A DNA stretch of 49,288 nt from a virus. Shown in pieces: positions 44,749 to 49,288 of the stretch. Below the pieces are notes generated by a model. The model searched no databases and had not been told where the DNA came from. It saw only the letters and a program-made list of their open reading frames with translations. Made by a program: the position numbers and the translations under genes. The stretch spans positions 1 through 49,288 of IMG/VR virus record IMGVR_UViG_3300045282_000095; one strand, 5' to 3'. Numbering within the stretch: the stretch's first letter is position 1; each line of letters begins with the position of its first letter.

Positions 44749-45213
44749 TCATGCCCACGCTCCCACTCGCGACCGCACCGGCTGGTAGGCCCGCCTGGCG
44801 TGGGAGGCGCAGTACGGCAGGCCGGGCATGATCGATCCGCCGCAGAAGAAAAAACCAGCCGCACCAGGATGCCCGATCGGCCAGCGGCAGTCGCAATCCC
44901 TTAATTGCATCAGGGTCTTGTGCTGTGCCGCCGGGATATCCTCGTCGGCCAGGTCCATGACCTCGGTTGATTTGGTCGGCGGGATGAAAGGGATGACGTG
45001 CCTAATCTTCGGTTCCGGCCGCGGGGGACGCGGCAGCCTTAGCTTGGACGCCGTACTGACTTTGCGTGCGAGCCCGAGCCGCATGGCCTTGCCGATCACC
45101 GCATTGCGGGTGACACCCATGGCCTTGGCGATCACGCCGGCAGAGGCCCCATCGGCGCGCATGCGGCGCAGCTCGGTCTCGCGCTCGGCTGTCCATGGGA
45201 TGTGCTGGGTCAT
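44749..45213 (-). CDS. gcrA-like: GcrA-family cell cycle regulator homologue (154 aa)
   Basis: The N-terminus IPWTAERETELRRMRADGAS and the HTH VIAKAMGVTRNAVIGKAMRL match GcrA of alphaproteobacteria, which binds CcrM-methylated promoters and sigma70-RNA polymerase. The C-terminal signature is present: DCDCRWPIGHPGAAGFFFCG, then LPYCASHARRAYQP. Length is near normal. ATG at 45213 overlaps the RusA stop. The phage copy probably changes host or phage promoter activity in a methylation-dependent way. Confidence 0.87.
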   Translation of the reverse strand: MTQHIPWTAERETELRRMRADGASAGVIAKAMGVTRNAVIGKAMRLGLARKVSTASKLRLPRPPRPEPKIRHVIPFIPPTKSTEVMDLADEDIPAAQHKTLMQLRDCDCRWPIGHPGAAGFFFCGGSIMPGLPYCASHARRAYQPVRSRVGAWA

Positions 45214-45632
45214 GCCGCCGCCTCGCGGAGCACGATGCGCGCGCCGGCCGGGGCATGGCCGGGCTCGACCGTGAGCTTGCGGCAATATTTGAAACTATCG
45301 TCGGTGATGAGCTTATGCTCGCGCAACAGGTCGATCGCGCATTTCAGGAGATTGTCAGGATCGGTCCGGCATTTTTCCTCATCGACAATTACGAGGAGCT
45401 CAAACCGCCCATCATAGTTCTGGGCCGCCCAATGCTTTGCCGGGCGAAGCTGCCCGGATGCTATCCAACCAAAACCGGTTTCTCGCTTCCACGCCCTTAC
45501 CTTTATGTGCGCAGACCAATCAATCCGCCGCGTCCTGTTCACGCTGGGCGGCACCGGGATGTCCAGCGTGACGGTCTGTTGCGCTGGCAGCGCGAACGGC
45601 ACATCGACAACTTCGGGGCGCCAGCCAGTCAT
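45210..45632 (-). CDS. rusA-like: RusA-family Holliday junction resolvase (140 aa)
   Basis: Residues 25-40 carry IPVPPSVNRTRRIDW. The catalytic part reads VDEEKCRTDPDNLLKCAIDL, giving D91, D93, K97 and D101, followed by LITDDSFKY (D111, D112), which fit RusA's acidic and lysine residues. The enzyme cleaves four-way junctions formed during phage recombination or replication. It is coupled by ATGA to GcrA downstream and to a small gene upstream. Confidence 0.88.
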   Translation of the reverse strand: MTGWRPEVVDVPFALPAQQTVTLDIPVPPSVNRTRRIDWSAHIKVRAWKRETGFGWIASGQLRPAKHWAAQNYDGRFELLVIVDEEKCRTDPDNLLKCAIDLLREHKLITDDSFKYCRKLTVEPGHAPAGARIVLREAAA

Positions 45633-45853
45633 GCCGGCACCCGACAGGCTTCGGCGCCGCGGTAGCCCAGCATCACTGCAGGGCCAGCCTCACCACAGCG
45701 GATGAGGGCCTTAGCCAACGCGGCGCCGAATTCAGTTTCTCGCGGGCCGGACGCTACCCCGGCTACATGTATCGCCCACACCCAACCCATTGCTGGGAGG
45801 GCTGGCCGCCCGGTTGATGGCGTCAACACCCCGTTGGGCTCGGCCCCGGTCAT
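45629..45853 (-). CDS. Small protein of unknown function (74 aa)
   Basis: ATG at 45853; the stop overlaps RusA's start (ATGA). The product begins MTGAEPNGVLTPSTGRPALP and is Gly/Ala/Pro-rich with a helix (FGAALAKALIRCGEAGPAVM). No clear SD. The ATGA coupling is the main support. Unknown. Confidence 0.5.
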   Translation of the reverse strand: MTGAEPNGVLTPSTGRPALPAMGWVWAIHVAGVASGPRETEFGAALAKALIRCGEAGPAVMLGYRGAEACRVPA

Positions 45854-45902
45854 GCTCGGCTTACGAGCGCGTCTGCTTTCCGCGCAGCCGCGAGAACTAA
45901 AT

Positions 45903-46136
45903 TCAGTGCGCAATAGCCGCGATGACCGCGACCAGAGCCGCAGCCGAGGGCTCCCGGCCGGCCAACCAGAACTCGGCGGTGCGCTGGGTGACGCCGGCGC
46001 GCGCTGCGAGCTCGGCCGCCGTCTTGTGGGGCCAGAGCGCTCGAGCGACCCGACCGAAGTTTTTTTCGGTGAACCGAACTTGCGGACGGTCGATTGCTGT
46101 GGATTGCCGTGGGATTGTCGCCATTGTTCCGTGCAT
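45903..46136 (-). CDS. HTH DNA-binding protein (77 aa)
   Basis: ATG at 46136 follows GTGAGGAGGATTCC. Residues 20-65 (RFTEKNFGRVARALWPHKTA, then AELAARAGVTQRTAEFWLAG) form an HTH with a recognition helix around TQRTAEFWL. The family is common in Bradyrhizobium-type prophages and likely regulates transcription. It is divergent from the gene at 46241; the 104-bp gap probably holds its promoter. Confidence 0.68.
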   Translation of the reverse strand: MHGTMATIPRQSTAIDRPQVRFTEKNFGRVARALWPHKTAAELAARAGVTQRTAEFWLAGREPSAAALVAVIAAIAH

Positions 46137-46240
46137 GGAATCCTCCTCACTCTACGCAACACCTCTATCGAAAGGTATATGTTCAGGTTGGCGTAATATT
46201 TGGCACATTGCTCGCGGTAGTGGAGTGGTGGGAGGCGGCA

Positions 46241-46483
46241 ATGGAGCCAACAACAACGATGATGGTCCCGGTTTTCTATATCGACGCGATCATGAGCGTG
46301 GACATAGTGGGGCCGAATGTCCGCATAGTTCTGGGCGAAACACGCCGTATCGACGGCGCAATGGTGCGCCTGCCGGTGCTCGAGATTGTCAGGCCGCTCG
46401 AGTCGGCCATGTCGCAGGTATTCGAGAAAATGCTGTCGGCGGCAATCATCGCCAGCCAAGATGTTCTGCGAGCGATCCACTGA
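46241..46483 (+). CDS. Protein of unknown function (80 aa)
   Basis: ATG at 46241 follows GTGGGAGGCGGCA. The product begins MEPTTTMMVPVFYIDAIMSV and is a mixed alpha/beta protein (MVRLPVLEIVRPLESAMSQV). It is the only plus-strand gene in the 42-46.7 kb minus block and ends 3 nt before the convergent Cro-like gene's stop. Function is unknown. Confidence 0.55.
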   Translation: MEPTTTMMVPVFYIDAIMSVDIVGPNVRIVLGETRRIDGAMVRLPVLEIVRPLESAMSQVFEKMLSAAIIASQDVLRAIH

Positions 46484-46485
46484 GG

Positions 46486-46692
46486 TCATTCGGCCGCCTG
46501 CTGCGTGGGAGGTGGCCAATCGCTCGGAGTGATTGCGCCTTCGCTCCATTCTTGGAACTTGTCAACGATCTGCCATTTTGGCCGCTCCAGGCGGCGCCGA
46601 TAGCGGCTGACGCTGACGCGGTGACAACCAATCGCAGCAGCGACAGTCTCGTCATCAAGATTCTTGGCGGCCATGTAATCGGCTAGATGCAT
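46486..46692 (-). CDS. Cro-like HTH regulator (68 aa)
   Basis: ATG at 46692 with GCGAGGAC upstream. Residues 4-40 (ADYMAAKNLDDETVAAAIGC, HRVSVSRYRRRLERPKW) form an HTH of the YdaS/Cro kind, and the C-terminus is Pro-rich. It is divergent from the repressor-like gene at 46787, with three dyad operators between them. This is the arrangement of a lambda-type genetic switch. Its putative -10 (TACAAG, 46700-46705) ends only 7 bp before the ATG, so the mRNA may be nearly leaderless. Confidence 0.72.
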   Translation of the reverse strand: MHLADYMAAKNLDDETVAAAIGCHRVSVSRYRRRLERPKWQIVDKFQEWSEGAITPSDWPPPTQQAAE

Positions 46693-46701
46693 GTCCTCGC
46701 T

Positions 46702-46787
46702 TGTACGCCACACGCACAATTCGGGTCAAGCCCCTTGTACGCCTCGCGGTGTGGAAATCGCAGCCAACCCTGTACATACTGCGTACA
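46702..46787. promoter_or_regulatory. Operator cluster of the genetic switch (three 17-bp dyads)
   Basis: Dyads of the form TGTRCGY-N3-RCGYACA lie at 46702-46718 (TGTACGCCACACGCACA), 46736-46752 (weaker, TGTACGCCTCGCGGTGT) and 46771-46787 (TGTACATACTGCGTACA). Centres are 34 and 35 bp apart. The first overlaps the Cro-side promoter (TTGACC, 46724-46729). The third ends on the first base of the repressor start codon, which suggests autoregulation. Confidence 0.72.
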
Positions 46788-47023
46788 TGGTTCGGAAGCC
46801 GCTCCCGCCCCGTTACAGCCGACATTTCGTCAGGCAATGGCGCATCAAGCGCGACATGACCCTGGAGGAGCTTGCGGAGCGCATAGGCAGAAAACACTCG
46901 ACGGTGCAGCGTATCGAGACCCGGCAAATTGCGCTCACCCAGCCCGTTCTGGATGACATGGCGGTGGCTTTGAAAACGAGCCGAGGTAAGCTGTTGGACG
47001 AGCCGCCAGGCGTGGACGACTAG
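46787..47023 (+). CDS. Xre-family repressor-like protein (78 aa)
   Basis: ATG at 46787 immediately follows the third operator. Residues 18-70 (RIKRDMTLEELAERIGRKHS, TVQRIETRQIALTQPVLDDM) are a full Xre HTH with recognition helix HSTVQRIET, and a short tail follows. It lacks the C-terminal dimerisation/cleavage domain of lambda CI. It is paired divergently with the Cro-like gene, so it is likely the maintenance repressor or a second switch protein. Confidence 0.72.
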   Translation: MVRKPLPPRYSRHFVRQWRIKRDMTLEELAERIGRKHSTVQRIETRQIALTQPVLDDMAVALKTSRGKLLDEPPGVDD

Positions 47024-47025
47024 AA

Positions 47026-47298
47026 ATGTGGGCGCGGGCGTTCTGCGTGTTGTTTTGCATCGCAATATCTTCCTGTGCGACGCAGAAGCCCATGACTTGG
47101 GTCCGCGTCGACGGCAAGCCACCGACCGTTGAATTTGAGGTCGACAATGTCATCTGCCGAGGCGAGATGCAAAAGGCCGGATTGACTGCACCGGCTCCCC
47201 AGGGAGCAGCCAGCGCCTATCGGCAAGGCCAGGCCGTCGGTGAGGTCTACAACGGCTGCATGGCGGGCCGCGGCTGGATGCTGCAGCCCGTTAACTGA
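47026..47298 (+). CDS. Small lipoprotein-like protein (90 aa)
   Basis: The N-terminus MWARAFCVLFCIAISSCATQ is a signal with a lipobox-like end (AISSC). The mature part has VDNVICRGEMQKAGLTAPAP and the ending VYNGCMAGRGWMLQPVN, a pattern common in small rhizobial envelope proteins (paired Cys, NGCMAxRGW). It is placed 3 nt behind the repressor and probably shares its transcript. It is a candidate for expression in a lysogen and for superinfection exclusion, which is inference. Confidence 0.7.
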   Translation: MWARAFCVLFCIAISSCATQKPMTWVRVDGKPPTVEFEVDNVICRGEMQKAGLTAPAPQGAASAYRQGQAVGEVYNGCMAGRGWMLQPVN

Positions 47299-47318
47299 AA
47301 GTTTTCCCCAGCAAGGCC

Positions 47319-47369
47319 TGTACGCGTAGCGCACATTCCGCTTGACTTATATTGTGCGCGTGGCGTACA
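47319..47369. promoter_or_regulatory. Second operator cluster with promoter (two 17-bp dyads)
   Basis: TGTACGCGTAGCGCACA at 47319-47335 and TGTGCGCGTGGCGTACA at 47353-47369 match the switch operators, with centres 34 bp apart. TTGACT at 47342-47347 and TACAAA at 47366-47371 (18-bp spacer) repeat the promoter layout of the Cro-like gene on the opposite strand. This puts the genes from 47396 rightwards under the same regulator. Confidence 0.72.
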
Positions 47370-47395
47370 AATCGGCTCCATCGATTGGAGCCGCC

Positions 47396-47716
47396 ATGTT
47401 GCACAACAAGATTTGCCCCTACTGCAGCAAGCAATTCCAGGCCACTCACGGCCAGCGGCGCTACTGCTCGCGACATTGCGAATATGCCCGTAAACAGGAT
47501 GCCCGTGACGCTTGGGCATCTGAGCGCAAACGCGCAATCAACATCGTGACGGCGGAGGTTGCAGCAGGGCGCCTGATCCAGCGGCCCTGCGAAGTCTGTG
47601 GCGCCGATCGCAATATCGATGCCCATCACGACGATTACAGCAAGCCACTCGATGTCCGTTGGCTGTGCCGCAAGCACCACATGGCACACCACCGTGCTCT
47701 ACGGAGGGCCGCATGA
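47396..47716 (+). CDS. Zinc-finger / HNH-like phage protein (106 aa)
   Basis: ATG at 47396 has GATTGGAGCCGCC upstream. The N-terminus has KICPYCSKQFQATHGQRRYC and SRHC, a zinc-ribbon. The C-terminus has RPCEVCGADRNIDAHHDDYS, then PLDVRWLCRKHHMAHH, an HNH-like Cys/His pattern (CxxC...HHDDYxxPLxVxWLCxxHHxxxH). Such proteins are widespread in early regions of phages. Nuclease activity is possible but not shown. First gene behind the second operator cluster. Confidence 0.76.
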   Translation: MLHNKICPYCSKQFQATHGQRRYCSRHCEYARKQDARDAWASERKRAINIVTAEVAAGRLIQRPCEVCGADRNIDAHHDDYSKPLDVRWLCRKHHMAHHRALRRAA

Positions 47717-47967
47717 CCGACCTCCCTGTCCAAGCCCGCACCGTGCGGGATTTCTGCCGGGCCTATGGGGTGAGCCGGTCGCGAGCCTACCTGCTGCTGG
47801 CTGCGGGCAAGATCAGGGCCGTCAAGGATCGCGATCTCACCCTGATCCTGGAGGACAGCGCCCGCGAATGGTTGGCCACTCTGCCCCCCCACAGTTCTAC
47901 GTACAGAGCGGGGCTGGATTTAATGGGACGCGATGTGAACGTAATGGGGCGACCTAATCCAGAATAG
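47713..47967 (+). CDS. Excisionase-like HTH protein (84 aa)
   Basis: ATG at 47713 overlaps the previous stop. Residues 8-55 (RTVRDFCRAYGVSRSRAYLL, LAAGKIRAVKDRDLTLILED) form a MerR/excisionase-type winged HTH with the wing around RDLTLI. No integrase is seen, so a role in transcription or replication is as likely as excision. The C-terminal codons include the first two units of the AATGGG array. Confidence 0.7.
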   Translation: MTDLPVQARTVRDFCRAYGVSRSRAYLLLAAGKIRAVKDRDLTLILEDSAREWLATLPPHSSTYRAGLDLMGRDVNVMGRPNPE

Positions 47968-48075
47968 GGTCGATAGCTCAATGGGTTGGATGGACACAAT
48001 GGGACATATTGCGACACAATGGGAAACAAAGCTGATAGTGTTGATAACCAGTCTGCGCCCAATAATATCAATGGG
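47922..48075 (+). repeat. Iteron-like AATGGG array (6 copies)
   Basis: AATGGG begins at 47922, 47943, 47980, 47998, 48018 and 48070. Four copies read (A/T)CAATGGG, and neighbouring spacings of 18-21 bp (about two helical turns) recur. The last four lie in the only clear non-coding gap of the early operon (47968-48088), beside an AT-rich stretch (CAATAATATCAAT). Candidate replication origin or cooperative protein-binding array. Confidence 0.55.
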
Positions 48076-48088
48076 TTAGAGGCATAAA

Positions 48089-48211
48089 ATGAATATACCC
48101 ACAGTTCTGCCCACACTCCTGCTCATCCTCTCGACATTCGCCGCCGGCGCGCTGGTCGGCGTGGTGCTGCTGTCGTGCTTCTTGGCCGTGCCGCGCGGTG
48201 ACCAACCATGA
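48089..48211 (+). CDS. Small membrane peptide (40 aa)
   Basis: ATG at 48089, with TTAGAGGCATAAA upstream. The product MNIPTVLPTLLLILSTFAAG runs into ALVGVVLLSCFLAVP, one long or two short hydrophobic helices. The stop overlaps the MazG-like start (ATGA). Function is unknown. Confidence 0.55.
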   Translation: MNIPTVLPTLLLILSTFAAGALVGVVLLSCFLAVPRGDQP

Positions 48212-48513
48212 CCGACATCTTCGCATTGCACGAACGGATGACCGGCCATCTATTCCCGGCCTATTCCAACACGGACGAGCGGTTCCTTGCGCTCGCATTG
48301 TGCGGCGAGGCCGGTGAACTTGCCAACATGATCAAGAAACGTTGGCGGGACGGCGCAGACCTCACTGAGGAAATTAGGGACGAGATCGCCGATATCCGCG
48401 TTTATCTCGAATTGCTCGCCAAGTGCTTTGGCATCGAGGGCGAAAAGCTTGATCAGCGCGTCGAAGCCAAGCTTGTCAAGGTTGTCGAGAAGCATAAGGC
48501 GCGGCTCGCATGA
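48208..48513 (+). CDS. MazG-like nucleotide pyrophosphohydrolase (101 aa)
   Basis: The product contains FLALALCGEAGELANMIKKR (the GEAGEL motif), then EEIRDEIADIRVYLELLAKC (the ExxDE..D motif) and a C-terminal helix with KLDQRVEAKLVKVVEKHK. These are the metal-binding signatures of the all-alpha MazG/dUTPase superfamily. It would hydrolyse (d)NTPs or an alarmone, possibly to counter starvation or abortive responses. It is coupled by ATGA to both neighbours. Confidence 0.85.
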   Translation: MTDIFALHERMTGHLFPAYSNTDERFLALALCGEAGELANMIKKRWRDGADLTEEIRDEIADIRVYLELLAKCFGIEGEKLDQRVEAKLVKVVEKHKARLA

Positions 48514-48638
48514 CCGACCTCCTTCTCGCACTGGCCGGGTTTGGCATCGGCGGCCTCGCCGGCTGGCTAGTGCTGGACCGCATCACGCGCTGGCTAAAGC
48601 CCGAGACGGATGACGAATGGGGGGACCGACAATGGTGA
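48510..48638 (+). CDS. Small membrane peptide (42 aa)
   Basis: ATG at 48510 overlaps the MazG-like stop. The product begins MTDLLLALAGFGIGGLAGWL, a hydrophobic helix, followed by a charged tail (LDRITRWLKPETDDEWGD). Single-pass membrane peptide of unknown function. It overlaps the next gene by 7 nt. Confidence 0.52.
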   Translation: MTDLLLALAGFGIGGLAGWLVLDRITRWLKPETDDEWGDRQW

Positions 48639-48883
48639 CCGATGCACGCGCCGTCACTGGCCGTCCCTGGACGATCTACGATCGCAGTGACGACCTTCAT
48701 ATCAAGATCAAGGGGCAGCATCCGAAGACTGGCGGCGCGCATATCGCGACTGTTCTCGGCGAAGCCAATGCCCGACTGATCGCTGCTGCGCCCGATCTAC
48801 TCGATGCCATCCTGTATTCAGACGATGCACATTGGACGCCGGCCATGCGCGCGGCAATGCTAAAGGCCACAGGCTATGAGTGA
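48632..48883 (+). CDS. Conserved-looking phage protein (83 aa)
   Basis: ATG at 48632. The product begins MVTDARAVTGRPWTIYDRSD. It has HIATVLGEANARLIAAAPDL and LLDAILYSDD; the ANARLIAAAPxLLxAL core is a frequent signature of small phage and plasmid proteins of unknown function. The C-terminus overlaps the next gene by 8 nt. Confidence 0.7.
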   Translation: MVTDARAVTGRPWTIYDRSDDLHIKIKGQHPKTGGAHIATVLGEANARLIAAAPDLLDAILYSDDAHWTPAMRAAMLKATGYE

Positions 48884-49288
48884 CCCGAGAACGTTCCGAA
48901 TTATTGGCGACCACGACGGCGAAAGCGGCGGCGGATGCTTTTGGATTGAGAACGAGCGCGGGGAAAGTCAGTCGTTAAATTTCGGGAGTCGCTTCAGGGC
49001 TCAGGAGCACCTCGATTGGCTCATTCGAGAATTTGACAAGCGGCAACTTGACTGGCGCGGCAAGAACATCCGGCAGCTCACGCCCGACGGAATGCAGCAG
49101 TTCGCCATCTGGGCGCTGCGCGAGATCACCCGGCTGCGGCAGGAGCGCGATGCCTACCTGGGCCGTGCGATCCGCGCCGAGAACGCCGAGCAACGTGACA
49201 TCCGCTGGGGCGTGAACGTTCTCCTGGAAAAAATAGCCAAAAATCTTGAGAGCTGGGAGACGATGGACATTTGGCGATCAGATGCGGC
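48876..49288 (+). CDS. 5' part of a phage protein of unknown function (continues at 1-203)
   Basis: ATG at 48876 overlaps the previous gene. The product begins MSDPRTFRIIGDHDGESGGG and includes FRAQEHLDWLIREFDKRQLD and WALREITRLRQERDAYL, a beta start with a helical remainder. The frame leaves the window open and is completed at base 203 after circularisation (about 162 residues). I do not recognise the family. Confidence 0.8.
   Translation, partial: MSDPRTFRIIGDHDGESGGGCFWIENERGESQSLNFGSRFRAQEHLDWLIREFDKRQLDWRGKNIRQLTPDGMQQFAIWALREITRLRQERDAYLGRAIRAENAEQRDIRWGVNVLLEKIAKNLESWETMDIWRSDA
49162..49288. repeat. Terminal direct repeat, copy 2 (circular join)
   Basis: Second copy of the 127-base end repeat, identical to bases 1-127. 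It lies inside the coding sequence that starts at 48876 and finishes at 203 after circularisation. Confidence 0.9.

Noticed and set aside
1-49288. tRNA or rRNA genes
   Set aside because: No cloverleaf with a T-loop GTTCRANYC plus matching stems was recognised. Scattered hairpins are explained otherwise. A covariance search was not possible.

Overview
The window is one complete, circularly closed bacteriophage genome. The first and last 127 bases are identical, and one reading frame runs through the join, so the unit genome is 49,161 bp. The host is most likely an alphaproteobacterium of the Rhizobiales, Bradyrhizobium/Rhodopseudomonas-like. The phage carries a GcrA-type cell-cycle regulator and a BA14K-like secreted protein, both alphaproteobacterial families, and base composition is GC-rich. 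Virion genes are those of a short-tailed (podovirus) phage of the broad Bordetella BPP-1/T7-like structural type: TerS, TerL, head-to-tail connector portal, Bbp19-like protein, scaffold, major capsid, Bbp16-like cement, two tail-tube proteins, a T7-type tail fibre, and three large internal virion proteins. I see no DNA or RNA polymerase, integrase, reverse transcriptase, tRNA or CRISPR array.

Layout. (1) 46787-49288 joined to 1-3565, plus strand: an early/right operon of small genes, mostly joined by ATGA overlaps. It begins at a divergent repressor/Cro-like switch and includes a lipoprotein, a zinc/HNH protein, a MazG-like protein, Gp157, a Cys-rich protein and an SSB-like protein. (2) 39317 down to 3574, minus strand: the late operon, about 35.7 kb. 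In transcription order it holds packaging, portal/capsid, minor virion and decoration genes, tail proteins, internal virion proteins (one with an ADP-ribosyltransferase-like domain), lysis genes (endolysin, holin), and then small membrane or secreted accessory genes. Three unrelated homing endonucleases (HNH-AP2, HNH, LAGLIDADG) sit between its structural genes. (3) 39613-42020, plus strand: a small operon of unknown proteins and two HTH proteins behind a good sigma70-type promoter and a palindrome. (4) 46692 down to 41833, minus strand: Cro-like protein, HTH protein, RusA resolvase, GcrA, zinc-finger proteins, a replication/helicase-loader-like protein and a regulator.

The most unusual signal is a 10-base motif, GGTGCGTTGC, present eight times, always in the minus-strand sense. 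Five copies lie exactly 31 nt upstream of an ATG, and two more lie 29-30 nt upstream of plausible starts. The genes that follow lack Shine-Dalgarno sequences, while their neighbours have them or are coupled by overlap. The fixed spacing suggests a translation-initiation or leader element I do not recognise. Other regulatory structure: a 17-bp dyad operator (TGTRCGY-N3-RCGYACA) in two clusters with 34-35 bp spacing, a six-copy AATGGG iteron-like array at 47922-48075, and a duplicated about 45-bp leader in front of terS and the gene before it.
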